Translations under genes and position numbers: made by a program
The notes under the pieces: generated by a model
What the model saw: the letters and a program-made list of their open reading frames with translations, nothing else
Told to the model about the DNA's origin: nothing
Databases searched by the model: none
Part shown: positions 11,540 through 51,626 of the stretch, one piece after another
How the letters are laid out: each line of letters begins with the position of its first letter
How positions within the stretch are numbered: position 1 is the stretch's first letter
From: Atherinomorus stipes
Lineage: Eukaryota > Chordata > Actinopteri > Atheriniformes > Atherinidae
Assembly: GCA_023101725.1 (NCBI GenBank)
Contig: JALJCO010001074.1
Location: 1 to 64,000, forward strand
DNA: 64,000 nt
Reading direction: 5' to 3'

Positions 11540-12800
11540 TGCGGCCATGGCCCCCCTGAATAATATTTTTTCATTTATATAATCTTTTATGTACTATTAG
11601 CAAGGCGCAGCATTGTTTGATTTGCTTGAATGTCAAAGTCTTTATAAGCTAATAAAAATAGAATTACACTCAAACATTTGAAGTTGAAGTTTTGTGAAGT
11701 CATTTGTTTGACACACACACACATGTACACACACATATAGAGCAATGGAGGAAGTTGAGCTCGTGATTTACCTGCTGTTTGTTTTGCTGGCAGATGTGTA
11801 GAAAACACCCAATAACTACAGTAAGCCAAATCTGAACTTGTAGGACAATGCTTCTTCAGGACAATTAGTTGTTCATCTACTTAAATTATTGGTGAAATAA
11901 TGTCTAATCCAGTGTTCACACCGGACGCGAATGTGAACACGGGAGGCCCATTCATTCTGCCCCTCCGCTGTCATTATTTTAGGCGCTTTCGTACTGTAGG
12001 AACCTTCTGGAGTTCCTAGAACCTTTTCAGGAACCAGGCCGTTTTTTAGGTGCATTCGGACATATAGGAACTAGGGACCTCTGCCCTCAGTTCCTAGAAC
12101 CGTTTTAGCTCCTACTCTGAGGCAGGGTCTTTTCGGGGTTCCATAGGAACTGAAATACGTAGATGTTTGGTGATTGGTAAAACTGGCAAGCCGCGCCCCT
12201 TACGTGATCTCCGCTTCTTCTGGCCCACCATATTTAAAACGTCCCACAGCTGTTTACTGAGATCGTAACAAGAACTATTACAATAGGAGTGTACCAATTC
12301 ATTATTAAATCAATCACAATGGTACACGTCCTGAATCCAGAACTATTCTGAAATGTCCAAAAGCAATTATTTTCATATTAATTTAATGACCAAATACAGC
12401 TGCAATGTGTGGCAGTAGAATCTGCGGCTGCCGGACCGTCCACTTCTGTCCACTAAAATGTCCCTGCATACTTAAACGAAAGGTAAACAAGACGTTAGTG
12501 GGGCAGCTTTCCAACGGGGGGGGGGGGGGGGGGGATGTTCCATTACGTGATACAAATAACCGTAATGATGGAAAGCTGGTAAGCTAGCTTTATAATGCTT
12601 TGAATAAAAGAGATGAGAAACCTCAGTTTTGCATCAGATCATCTGGGGCATAAATTTGTCACTGTCACAGACGATTGGGTCAAACATGGTTCCTATCAGT
12701 TTTTCCTCATGTGCCAATGCAAACTGATGAGGAAGGTAGTTCTGATAACTAAACTCGGGATGCGTAGTTATAGGAACTCCCTTCTCAGAACCTCTGTGCG
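11540..12800 (+). repeat. Inverted duplication, arm A (downstream of actin)
   Basis: This block reappears in reverse orientation at 22712-23975. Matching landmarks, in order, are the phrase tttatataatcttttatg (11574 and, reversed, 23909-23926), the stretch around cctgctgtttgttttgctg, the GGAAC-rich palindromic element beginning about 11975, and tctgcggctgccggaccgtc (12420, reversed 22857). Arm A has a poly-G run at 12517-12534. Arm B has an extra ~240 bp near 23590-23830. Either both are copies of one unrecognised element or they are a true inverted segmental duplication. No coding domain is visible. Confidence 0.75.
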
Positions 12801-13114
12801 AATGCCCCTATGGATATATGCGGATCTACGACTAATCTAAATATTGTCCAAAGGAGTCAGAGTGATGGAGAAATGTTACTGATGAGTAAATACACGTATA
12901 AACTCCTAGAAATAAGGTCCAGGTTGAAAGAAACAGGAGCTATCCTTTAATAACCCTTGGCCACCCCTAAAACGATCTCTGCGGGCACCCCTGCACATGG
13001 AGAGTTGAGCTGAAGCCGTTTTAATTGTGGAATAAAAATGAAACCTCTGAACAAGCTCAAGATCCAAATTCAGCCAGAGCTGTGGGTCAGGATGAAAACA
13101 GAGCCGATAACCAG
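12801..13114. other. No recognisable feature downstream of the actin poly(A) site
   Basis: This is unique-looking DNA between the end of arm A and the inferred actin transcript end. No exon or transposon end was recognised. Confidence 0.4.
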
Positions 13115-13380
13115 AGATGTAAACAAAAGTAATTTTATTGAGGTCAGACTGTGTTACAATGAGATCTGTGATATAGCAGCTATCTGACAGACATGACTGC
13201 AGGGATGGATGAAGGTGGTGATCTGGGGGGGGGGGACGGACGTGGGGCTCAGGCTGCCCAGTGTTCCTGACCACTTCGTCAGGGCGACGTCCAACCCTGG
13301 AGCAAGGCATTTCCATGATTCATCTTGCAGGCGGCATGTCTGTCTGAAGCAGACATTGTTGGATGAGGAGCACAGCGGCT
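13115..13380 (-). other. Actin 3' UTR
   Basis: About 265 nt follow the stop codon to the inferred cleavage site downstream of the AATAAA at 13139-13134. It includes a C-run at about 13226-13236 (minus strand). The short UTR and lack of a transposon insertion contrast with the repeat-filled introns. Confidence 0.7.
13134..13139 (-). promoter_or_regulatory. Actin poly(A) signal AATAAA
   Basis: AATAAA sits on the minus strand within CTCAATAAAATTACTTTTG, followed by T-rich then GT-containing sequence, at a normal distance (~240 nt) from the actin stop codon. Confidence 0.75.
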
Positions 13381-41323
<27,943 letters not shown>

Positions 41324-41429
41324 TCATGTCAGCTCTGTTCACATTTAAGACAAATAGTGACAAATGAAATCAGTCCGGTCCTCCAGGGCTACCATACTGC
41401 AATTTTACAGCACACCTGAATCACATGGC

Positions 41430-41625
41430 TTGTCACTAGGAAAAAAAAAAGTGAAATATCACAATATTTTCATATGTCCATATATAAAAATGCCATCCGT
41501 TTTATTAATGAAATCTCGCGAGAATTTTGGTAAAATAGATCAACACCACGTTTTTAAATATCAATGAAATCAGCATATCAAAATATTGTGATATTTCAGT
41601 GTATCTATATTTTTTCCCACCCCGA
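41430..41625. mobile_element. Short inverted-repeat MITE
   Basis: gaaatatcacaatatttt near the left and aaaatattgtgatatttc near the right are exact complements, with further weaker similarity toward the ends. A related word pattern (atatgaaaatatcacgataa) occurs at 26813-26832. There is no clear target duplication. Confidence 0.55.
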
Positions 41626-41710
41626 ATAGTTACCTCATGCACTTCATTCAGCTCTGCAGAGGCTGGTAACAAGGCATTAATGTGATTCAGTCGCGTTGGG
41701 GAAGGCATGT

Positions 41711-41800
41711 TAGGGCTGACCAATTATGGGGAAGAAAAAAAATCTAGATAATTTTGGCCTAAAATTGAAATCGCGATTATTCAAACAATTATTTTCTAAT
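41711..41800 (+). mobile_element. hAT-like left end without recognisable partner
   Basis: TAGGGCTGACCAATTAT followed by a run of aaattgaaatcgcgattatt resembles the left end of common fish hAT MITEs. No right terminus or 8-bp duplication was found, so only the end is annotated. Confidence 0.4.
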
Positions 41801-42959
41801 TACACAATGCATTCATATGTACTTACAACTGTTTTGTGATGTATAAAAAAGATATTTTAATGTTAAATTAATGCGAAAACATAAGTGACATATCCAGCTG
41901 TTCTGCAAGTTCTCTGTTTGAAAAATGAAATGAATATATTTATATAAAAAATATCCCAAAATAAACTGAGCTTTAGTGCAATGCCAGAACATTCCAAATC
42001 TAACATTTTTGTTAATGACACCCAACAAACTGCCTGGTTGGAAGCCACTTCTGAAATCGTGCCAAGAAAAATGGAAAACAAGAAAAAAAAGTTTCAACTC
42101 GATTGAGTTTGGAGATCATCTGACACAAAAACTAAGATCAAATTTCAACTAATTGCGCAGCTCGGTATGTCCTAAAAATAGTATCTCTGGAGGACTGGAC
42201 TTAAGCAGCAGCAGACTTGAGTCATGGTGCAAAGAAGACCCAGTTGTGCCACAGGGGCATTATGGGAAATAATCTGGATGAGGAGGCGTGGTCATCTCAC
42301 AGCAGCTCAGTAGAGAAGGTCCCGCCTGCGGCTTGGAGGACGAGGTGGAGTCGGACATTACGTGGGGTCAGACGTCTGACTCTGCCCACATTACCGTTTT
42401 AAGCCGTCTATTATAACCCTTCCCCTTATCCCTAAGCCCTAACCCTAACCTCACTAACTGTCCATGCCCATTGGATGTCCGACGCTGCCTGATAATCGAT
42501 TCCTGCAAGCCGCAGGCGGGGTACTTGGCTCAGAAGGGCTCCTGTCTGCAAAGGGACAACGGGAGCAGTAAGTGAGTGCCAGGAAACAGGGAGGAAGGGG
42601 CTGATGGCAGGCAGCTCCTGATGAACGGGTGGAGCGATATAAACTTTACCTGTCTCCTTCATAGCCAGGAAAAGTTGCTAGATTTGTCGCCAGGCGCTTT
42701 TTTGAAAATAAGTCGCTAGAGGGGTCTGAAAAGTCACTGAATATGGAGACAAAGCCGCTAAGTTGGCAACACTGAAATAGACTTTAAAGCATACAGAAAG
42801 TAACCTTCTAGGTTTGATATGAATTTACTGATAACCCAGCAGGCACACGACGTCAGTTGACGTTGATTTTTGGTTGGATTTAGGTTCTGATGTCAGATAC
42901 CCAAAATCCAACACTGGAATGACGTCAACTTACAACGTCAGCCTAACGTATGAATTTGA

Positions 42960-45900
42960 CGTTAAATAACTTTGATATTTGGTTGTTTTTAAGTTGTGTT
43001 GGTACCTACTCAATACCCAACTTCTGTTCAACGTATTATCCCAACACCAGTTCAACATAGAATATTGATGTTTGATCTTTTACCAAACATCAATGTCTGC
43101 ATAACGTCATCATCCCAACGTCTGACCAACGTTTAAATCCAATTATCATTAGACATTGATATTTGGTTGGTTTTAAGTTGTGTTGGTACCAACTCAATAC
43201 ACATCTGTTCAACGTATTATCCCAACGTCAATTCAATGTAGAAGATTGACATGTTGTTATTGGATCTTCGACCAAACATCAATGTCTGTAGGCTACAACG
43301 TCATTATGCCAACGTCCGACTGACGTTCAAGTCTAATGTCATTAGATGTTAGTATTTTGTTGGTTTTGAGTTACGTTGGCACCTACTCAATACCCAACGT
43401 CTGTTCAACATATTATCCCAACGTCTGTTCAACATTGAATATTGACATGTTGTTTGATCTTTTACCAAACATCAATGTCTGCATAACGTCATCATCCCAA
43501 CGTCTGACCAACGTTTAAATCAATTATCATTAGACATTGATATTTGGTTGATTTTAAGTTGTGTTGGTACCAACTCAATGCACGTCTGTTCAACGTATTA
43601 TCCCAACGTCAATTCAATGTAGAATATTGACATGTTGTTATTGGATCTTCGACCAAACATCAATGTCTGTGGGCTACAACGTCATTATCCCAATGTCCGA
43701 CTGATGTTCAAGTCTAATGTCATTAGATGTTAGTATTTTGTTGGTTTTGAGTTACGTTGGCACCTACTCAATACCCAACGTCTGTTCAACATATTATCCC
43801 AACGTCTGTTCAACATTGAATATTGACATGTTGTTTGATCTTTTACCAAACATCAATGTCTGCAAAACGTCATCATCCCAACGTCTGACCAACGTTTAAA
43901 TCCAATTATCATTAGACATTGATATTTGGTTGGTTTTAAGTTGTGTTGGTACCAACTCAATACACGTCTGTTCAACGTATTATCCCAACGTCAATTCAAT
44001 GTAGAATATTGACATGTTGTTATTGGATCTTCGACCAAACATCAATGTCTGTAGGCTACAACGTCATTTCCCAACGTCCGACTGACGTTCAAGTCTAATG
44101 TCATTAGATGTTAGTATTTTGTTGGTTTTGAGTTACGTTGGCACCTACTCAATACCCAACGTCTGTTCAACATTGAATATTGACATGTTGTTTGATCTTT
44201 TACCAAACATCAATGTCTGCAAAACGTCATCATCCCAACGTCTGACCAACGTTTAAATCCAATTATCATTAGACATTGATATTTGGTTGGTTTTAAGTTG
44301 TGTTGGTACCAACTCAATACACGTCTGTTCAATGTATTATCCCAACGTCAATTCAATGTAGAATATTGACATGTTGTTATTGGATCTTCGACCAAACATC
44401 AATGTCTGTGGGCTACAACGTCATTATCCCAATGTCCGACTGATGTTCAAGTCTAATGTCATTAGACGTTAATATTTTGTTGGTTTTGAGTTACGTTGGC
44501 ACCTACTCAATACCCAACGTCTGTTCAACATATTATCCCGTCTGCTCAACGTAGAATATTGACATGTTGTTGTTTGATCTTTTACCAAACATCAATGTCT
44601 GCATAACGTCATCATCCCAACGTCTGACCAACGTTTAAATCTAATATCATTAGACATTGATATTGGTTGGTTTTAAGTTGTGTTGGTACCAACTCAATAC
44701 ACGTCTGTTCAACTTATTATCCCAACGTCAATTCAATGTAGAATACTGACATGTTGTTATTGGATCTTCGACCAAACATCAATGTCTGTACAACGTCATT
44801 ATCCCAATGTCCGACTGATGTTCAAGTCTAATGTCATTAGACGTTAATATTTTGTTGGTTTTGAGTTACGTTGGCACCAACTCAATAGGGGATTATCACG
44901 CTTACCGGAAGTTGCCGGCTTTTGACACTTCCTCTTCCGGGCCATGTTAACGACAGCCGTTCCTGCTCTGTTATACTGTTTAAATCGGATAAACTCCAAA
45001 CATATTGAAGTTTTCATTCTAGACTGAAGTGATACTGGATCAAAAGCTGGATCAAAGCGATCGATTCGCCGCGGTGAAGGGCCGAACTTTATAATAAAAC
45101 ACACGTTTGTTTGTCCCCGGTGGGGCACAACACCGGCACTTCACAGCATGCTAGCATTAGCCAGCTAGCGTTTACTGACGTGCTTAACATTGTGCGTCTT
45201 AAAACACACAAACATCTGAAAATCGGGTCTGTACCTCCCCGTTTCCAGTGGAACAACTGGGGACTGCCAAGAAAGGAGACGCTCTCAGATGCTTGTGTGT
45301 TTTCAGCCGCACAAAGTTAGGCACGTTATCAAGCTGGCTAATGCTTACAGGCTAACACGACTGTGCAGTCTGCCGGCCACAAACAAACGTGTCGTTTTAT
45401 TATAAAGTTCGGTCCTTCACCGCGGTGAATCGGTCGTTTTGATCCACTTCTTCCTCAGCATCACTTCAGTCTGGAATGAAAACTTGGCATTGGAGTTTAT
45501 CCGATTTACAAAGTTTAACAGAGTAGTAGCTGGCGGACTTTTGTTAGCAGGTTAGCATTCGCCAGCTTGATGACGTGCCTAACTTTGTGCGGCTGAAAAC
45601 ACACAAGCATCTGAAAGCGTCTCCTTTCTTGGCAGTCCCCAGTTGTTCCACTGGAAACGGGGGGGTACAGACCCGATTTTCAGATGTTTGTGTGTTTTAA
45701 GACGCACAATGTTAGCACGTCAGTAAACGCTAGCTGGCTAATGCTAGCATGCTGTGAAGTGCCGGTGTTGTGCCCCACCGGGGACAAACAAACGTGTGTT
45801 TTATTATAAAGTTCGGCCCTTCACCGCGGCAAATCGATCGCTTTGATCCAGCTTTTGATCCAGTATCACTTCAGTCTAGAATGAAAACTTATATATGTTT

Positions 45901-46960
45901 GGAGTTTATCCGATTTAAACAGTATAACAGAGCAGGAACGGCTGATGTTAACATGGCCCGGAAGAGGAAGTGCCAAATGTTTCAACTTCCGGAAACCGGA
46001 ACGCGGAAATGTGATAATCCCCTATACCCGTCTGTTCAACATATTATCCCAATGTCTGCTCAACGTAGAATATTGACATGTTGTAGTTGGATCTTTTACC
46101 AAACATCAATATCTGTACGTCATTATCCCAACGTCCGACTAATGTTCAAGCCTAACATCATTAAACGTTAATATTTGGTTGGTTTTAAGTTATGTTTGTA
46201 CCTATTCAACACCCAACGTCTGTTCAACATATTATCCCAACGTCAATTCAATGTAGAATATTGACATGTTGTTATTGGATCTTCGACCAAACATCAATGT
46301 CTGTAGGCTACAACGTCATTATCCCAATGTCCGACTGATGTTCAAGTCTAATGTCATTAGACGTTAATATTTTGTTGGTTTTGAGTTACGTTGGCACCAA
46401 CTCAATACCCAACTTCTGTTCAACATATTATCCCAACCTCTGTTCAACGTAGAATATTGACATGTTGTTGTTTGATCTTTTACCAAACATCAATGTCTGC
46501 ATAACGTCATCATCCCAACGTCTGACCAACGTTTAAATCTAATATCATTAGACATTGATATTTGGTTGGTTTTAAGTTGTGTTGGTACCAACTTAATACA
46601 CAACGTCTGTTCAACGTATTATCCCAATGTCAATTCAATATAGAAGATTGACATGTTGTTATTGGATCTTCAACCAAACATCAATGTCTGTACAACGTCA
46701 TTATTCCAATGTCGGACTGACGTTCAAGTCTAATGTCATTAGACGTTAATATTTTGTTGGTTTTGAGTTACGTTGGCACCAACTCAATACACAACGTCTG
46801 TTCAACATATTATCCCAACGTCAGTTCAACGTAGAATATTGACATGTTGTTGTTTGACCTTTGACCAAACATCAATGTCTGTAGAACGTCATCATCCCAA
46901 CGCCTGACCAACGTTCAAATCAAACAACATTAGACATTGATATATGGTTGATTATTTATC
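42960..46960 (+). repeat. 381-bp-period satellite array
   Basis: A 381-bp unit made of two related halves of about 190 bp: one half contains gttacgttggcacctactca, the other gtgttggtaccaactcaata. Each half carries caacgtctgttcaacatatt-like words and tgacatgttgtt. Units starting at 43336 and 43717 are nearly identical. About seven to eight units are present once the insertion at 44888-46022 is removed. The flanks (42840-42960, 46960-47870) are degenerate versions. Confidence 0.85.
44888..46022. mobile_element. Foldback element, copy 2 (uninterrupted)
   Basis: The element is 1135 bp. The ends are GGGGATTATCACGC and GTGATAATCCCC, with TA at 44886-44887 and 46023-46024. The arms 44888-45330 and about 45560-46022 are near-complementary; a loop of about 230 bp separates them. 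It is inserted in the satellite array at a CTCAATA word. It is the same family as 14640-16814 and confirms the empty form of that copy. Confidence 0.9.
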
Positions 46961-47216
46961 CATGTAGCCAAACAGTAGAACTTGATCTGGGTATATATCC
47001 GTGTTACTGATGTCAAATCTCAGTGCTGTTAGACCAAAAACTCACATGTAAGGTGTAGGTTTTTATAAGATTGGGTTTAGATGTAATATTTTCAATGTTT
47101 ATTTGATGTCAGTTGGTGGATGATAGCATATCCTGATGTTGGATAGAAGTTATGGTATTATAGTCTAAGATGAAAATCATTTATGTTGATTTAAAAAATT
47201 ATAGTTTACTCTAAAT

Positions 47217-47429
47217 CAGTGATTCCCAACCCTGGTCATCAAGGCACACTATCATGAAGACTTTTCATGTTCCCTGCAGAAACACAGCTGACTCTCATTA
47301 ATGGGTTAGTAGCAGACTGGTGCAGAGCTCGTCAGAGATCCATTTGATTTGAATCAGCTGTGTCCTAACAGGGCAAACTGGAAAGTCTTCAGGATAGTGT
47401 GCCTTGAGGAAAAGGGTTGGGAATCACTG
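47217..47429. mobile_element. 213-bp hAT-type MITE
   Basis: The ends are CAGTGATTCCCAACCCTGGT and, in reverse, CAGTGATTCCCAACCCTTTT, with an exact 8-bp duplication CTCTAAAT (47209-47216, 47430-47437). A related end lies at 22800-22832 (ggttgggaatcactg). It is nested in the 42835-47879 element. Confidence 0.9.
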
Positions 47430-47879
47430 CTCTAAATAGTATATTTTGGTCAATTAGGTTCACCTCAACCCCCAATGTTGATCTGACGTGGAAATTCAAC
47501 ATGGATGTTATATTTCAGTTGAAAATGTAATTTGTGGTGACATCAAACACCAACGCTGATTTGACATAAAAATCCAATGTTACATTTTGGTTAAAAGTGA
47601 ATATTGGAAAGTTGTCAAACCCCAACGTTGATTTGACATAAAGATCCAACATTGGATGGACATTACATTTTGGTTGAAAATGAAAATTGGATTGACGTCA
47701 AACCCCAACGTTGATTTGATGTAATAATGTAACATCTGTCCAACGTTGGATTTTGATATCAAATCAACGTTAAGTTTAGACATCAACCTAATTTTCATTT
47801 TCAACCAAATACAAACGTCTATTCTATGTAGGGCGCCAACGTCCCTCTGACATCTAACTGACGTCCGGTGCCAGCTGGG

Positions 47880-48736
47880 AATACACTTATAGTCCACTGT
47901 TTAGTGTTTAAAAATACATTTTCAAATATACTGAAAATTGCCTTATTATACTTCTACTCCACCTTTAATGCCTGGTTAAATGGTCCAGTAACATGTAAAC
48001 TCTTAGTATCAAAGAAACCAGTATGTTTGAAAATGTACTATGAATGTAGTACTATTAAAGTAAATTGTTCAAAAGTTTAAAAATAAGTATAGGCTAAATA
48101 TGTTAAACTTTTAGTATATTTATTAGTAAATGCCAAGTAAACTTTGTTAAATATATTTCTGATAAGTACATAAATAGTAAACTGAAATTATACTGTCTTA
48201 TTTAAAGTGTGAAATTAGTATACTTAAAGTATACTTGCATATACTACTTCTTGGTAAGGGGCACAAGTCCAGCGCTTGTTTCAGGTGCGCTTTGACAGGC
48301 GCCATTACAACAGGACAAAGGAAGGAGCATGCTCAGAACGACACGAATTAACTTGAAGTGGAGTAAACGTTTATGTTACGTTATGTGAGGAGAATTATTT
48401 TATTTGCAACTCAAAGAGGAATAAACCAACCGCTTAGTTCGTAATTAAGTTTTATTTGGAATTATCATTTTCACTCAGAATTAATGGTTAAATGGTCTTT
48501 TTTAGAGCAGAATTAACTTTTATTCAGAGTTTAAACTCTCATGTAAACGGGGTCAGTTTTAGTCCTTTAGGGTCCTGCACAGGTAAACTGTGGAAAGTCA
48601 CGGAGTGGGATTTTCCTACTTGCGCTTCATTTGATTGAAGCATCCAAGAACACACTTCTTAATTTGGTGGCACAAATGAATAATCAATAATAATAAATAA
48701 TAATTACTCTATAAATAATTATATAATAGTAATATA
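47880..48736. other. No recognisable gene; AT-rich DNA
   Basis: 47890-48255 repeats AGTATACTT/AAGTATAC-like words and may be a decayed element. The rest shows nothing recognisable. Confidence 0.4.
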
Positions 48737-49129
48737 TACAGCTGTGTGAAAAAGTTTTTGCCCCCTTCCTAATTTCTCACTTTTTTGCATATTAGTCACA
48801 CTTAAATGTTTCAGATGATAAAACAAATTTTAATGTGAGTCAAAGATAACACAAGTAAACAGAAAATGCAGATTTTGAATGAAGATTTTTATCAGTGAGG
48901 GGGGGGGGGGGGGGGGGTCCAAACACAGGGGGTCCTGTGTGAAAAAGCGATTACCCCCTCTGTTAAAACATAAATTAACTGTGGTTTATCACATCTTTGG
49001 AAAGCTGATTTCAATTTCTCTAGCCACACCAAGGTTGGATTACTGCCACACCTGTTCTCAATCAAGAAATCACTTATATTGGACGTACCTGACGAAGTTT
49101 AGTAGATCAAAAAGATCCTAAAAAGGTAA

Positions 49130-50130
49130 AAAATGAGTAAAAATGAGAAACAAAGTAATTGAGATCTATCAGTATGGAAAAGATTCCAAAGCCATTTCTA
49201 AAGCTTTGGGACTCCAAAGAACCACAGTAAGAACCATTATCCACAAATGGTGAAAACATGGAACAGTGGTGAACCTTCCCAGGAGCGGCCGACCGACCAA
49301 AATGACCTCAAGAACACAGTGACAACTTATCCAAGAGGTCACAAAAGACCCCAGAACTGCATCGAAGGAACTGCAGGCCTCACTTGCCTCATTTAAGGTC
49401 AGTGTTCATGACTCCACCATCAGAAAGAGACTGGGGGGCAAAAATGGCTGCATGGCAGAGTTCCAAGACCAAAACCACTGCTGAGCAAAAAGAACATAAA
49501 GGCTCGTCTCAGTTTAGCCAGAAAGCATCTTGATGATTCCCAAGACTTTTGGGAAAATACTCTGTGGATGGACGAGACAAAAGTTGAACTTTTTGGAAGG
49601 TGTAGGTCCCATTACATCTGGCGTAAAAGTAACACGGCATTTTAGAAAAGGAACATTATACCAACACTAAAATATGGTGGCTTTAGAATGATGAACTGGG
49701 CCTGTTTTGCTGCTTCAGGACCTGGAAGACTTGCTGTGGTAAATGGAACCATGAATTCTGCTTCTACCAAGAAATCCTGAAGGAGAACGTCCGGCCATCT
49801 GTTGGTGACCTCAAGCTGAAGCGCACTTGGGTTCTGCAGCAGAACAATGATCCAGAACACACCAGCAAGTCCACCTCTGAATGGCTTAAGAACAACAAAA
49901 TGAAGACTTTGGAGTGGCCTAGTCAAAGTCCCCACCTGAATCCCATTGAGATGCTGTGGCATGACCTTAAAAAGGCGGTTCATGCTGGAAAAGCCTCCAA
50001 TGTGGCTGAATTACAACAATTCTGCAAAGATGAGTGGAACAAAATTCCTCCCCAGCACTGTAGAAGACTCATTGCCAGTTATCACAAACGCTTGATGCAG
50101 TTGTTGCTGCTAAGGGTGGAACAACCAGTT
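49130..50130 (+). pseudogene. Tc1 transposase pseudogene
   Basis: Recognisable blocks are KARLSLARKHLDDS, WMDETKVELFG (first catalytic Asp), YIWRKSNTAF, NIIPTLKYGG, then QQNNDPEHTS where the second catalytic Asp has become Asn. WPSQSPHLNPIEMLWHDLKK (catalytic Glu) and CRRLIASYHKRL follow. Many stops and shifts interrupt the N-terminal DNA-binding half. It would have catalysed cut-and-paste at TA sites. Confidence 0.9.
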
Positions 50131-50223
50131 ATTAGGTTTATGGGGCAATCACTTTTTCATGCAGGGCCATTTAAGTTTGGACCCCCCCCCCCCCCCCCCT
50201 TAAAAATAAAAATCTTCATTTAA

Positions 50224-50961
50224 AGCAGAACTCAGTAACTTCAGCTCGGGGCTCCCCTAGTGGCGTCCTTTCACTGTCGTGTTCAACCCCCCCTTACACC
50301 CCCACAGCACACAGACGGCTTCTCTACCTGTCTTTCCTCTATTCTGGTCCCTGGATATATTTCTAAGCTTTTACTAGCTTGTTGATGCTACTTTGCTGCA
50401 TTGGTAGCAGCACCTCGTCTCCCTCTGCTCAAAGCAAAGACCTGTCTCTTCTGAAACGGGACATTTTACCCGCGATTTGCAGGTAAATATGCCGTGGATT
50501 ATATTTTTCACTGGTGTTGGCGGGTAGCAGGTAAGAATACGAACTTTTATTTACTTTATGCGGACGTGACAAGTGATTATTGAGCCTGAAGCAGTGATGC
50601 TTCACCCGGCGCCCAGGCAGCGCAAGCTACATGAATCACTCTGGTCCAGCAAAGAGTTGGTTATGAGAGCCAGGAGCCGTGTTTAGGTGGTGTGAAGCTA
50701 AAGAAATGTTTTCTTCGAATTAGCGCTGGTAGTCTGGTTCAAATCAGAGCTGGAAGCAGCTCGGTAGATAGGGGACCTGAGTACCGTACAGCGGTTTCTG
50801 TTGTCGCAAGTTCTGCTCAGGTCGACGCAGGCAAAGTTGTATTTAGCTGCTCGCAGGCCAGAGGCCCCGGCGGGAGGGGGGGAAACATTGAATCGCTCCG
50901 TAAACACTTTGTTTAGCCCCACGGGGATTTATTGAGGTAAAAAAGTTACTGAGTTTCCCCT
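50224..50961. mobile_element. TTAA-target MITE inside the Tc1 element
   Basis: The element is 738 bp between TTAA at 50220-50223 and 50962-50965. The left end reads AGCAGAACTCAGTAACTT and the right end in reverse AGGGGAAACTCAGTAACTT. It has no coding domain. It is a different family from the 7179-8049 element although it shares the target. Confidence 0.85.
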
Positions 50962-51113
50962 TTAAAAACTGTATTTTCTGTTTACTTGTGTTATCTTTGT
51001 CTCATTTGTTTGATGATCTGAAACATTTAAGTGTGACTAACATCCAAAAGAGTAAGAAATTAGGAAGGGGGCAAAAACTTTTTCACACAGCTGTAATAAT
51101 ATATATAATTTTA

Positions 51114-51118
<5 letters not shown>

Positions 51119-51163
<45 letters not shown>
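51119..51163 (+). repeat. (AT)n microsatellite
   Basis: About 45 bp of AT repeats just right of the Tc1 element. Confidence 0.95.
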
Positions 51164-51164
<1 letters not shown>

Positions 51165-51626
51165 CTTGATTCTTCACTCAGGCCTGCGGAGTTCAACACA
51201 GGTTGTAGGCCGATGTTGAACTGAATACATTTGTCAAGCATTGCTTTTTATACACCCTCCTTGTCATTGTCCAATCCCTCCTTGGATCCTTCTTCCATTT
51301 CCCATTGGAAGTTTTCCAATGGGGGGAGAACTCATTAGTCCTTGGGCCTTGTTGACTCATGTCCCCACCAAGACCTCCTAGTGAGGCGTTATCTCCCTTT
51401 GTCTCTGGGAAGGTTTGATATCGTCTCTTCTTGTGCTCACGATGTCATAAACCCAACATTCTCCCAACATATATATATTACATATATTGTATAGATAATT
51501 ATATAATAATAATCAAGCTTTTCCAACTCAGGGAGATGCTAACCTTGTCCTCGTCTGGCTCACAGCAGAATGTAACCAGATGAATGTAAACAGATGAAAA
51601 GCACGATTTTTTCTGCTACACTTGCA
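51165..51626. other. No recognisable gene
   Basis: Unique-looking DNA without transposon ends or coding motifs. Confidence 0.4.

Larger units (their letters stand above)
42835..47879. mobile_element. 5-kb TIR element with satellite interior
   Basis: The left end reads CCCAGCAGGCACACGACGTC. The right end in reverse reads CCCAGCTGGCACCGGACGTC: inverted termini with four mismatches in 20, followed by CAGTT on both sides. The interior is almost entirely tandem repeats rich in CCAACGTC/GACGTTGG words. Two smaller elements sit within it (44888-46022, 47217-47429). No transposase is visible. The target duplication could not be resolved (AA on both sides at most). Superfamily not assigned. Confidence 0.75.
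48739..51093 (+). mobile_element. Tc1-like transposon, full ends, dead transposase, split by a MITE
   Basis: The ends are CAGCTGTGTGAAAAAGTTTT and its mirror at 51074-51093, flanked by TA (48737-48738, 51094-51095). Subterminal G-run (48898-48917) and C-run (50183-50199) are mirror partners. The transposase region is about 49130-50130. A 738-bp TTAA-target element (50224-50961) interrupts the right terminal region. Without it the element is about 1.6 kb, normal for Tc1. Confidence 0.92.

Noticed and set aside
11269..11559. 96-codon frame with His-Thr repeats
   Set aside because: Only its first ~44 codons are a Tc1 fragment; the rest is the (CA)n array.
41470..41500. CCATATATAA word near the actin 5' side considered as a CArG box
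   Set aside because: It lacks the terminal GG, lies inside an inverted-repeat MITE, and its distance to the unknown first exon cannot be judged.
42433..42447. CCCTAA words resembling telomeric repeat
   Set aside because: Only two units; no array.
43336..43899. Two near-identical 60-codon frames 381 bp apart
   Set aside because: They mark the satellite period and not a gene family. The frame is not kept in all units.
44844..46171. Frames conserved between the foldback copies at 14.6-16.8 and 44.9-46.0 kb
   Set aside because: Conservation comes from the repeat itself. The frames have no domain and occur as mirror images on both arms.
42840..47870. Regular direct repeats that could be mistaken for a CRISPR array
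   Set aside because: Units are 190/381 bp, degenerate and contiguous without spacers, in a vertebrate genome.
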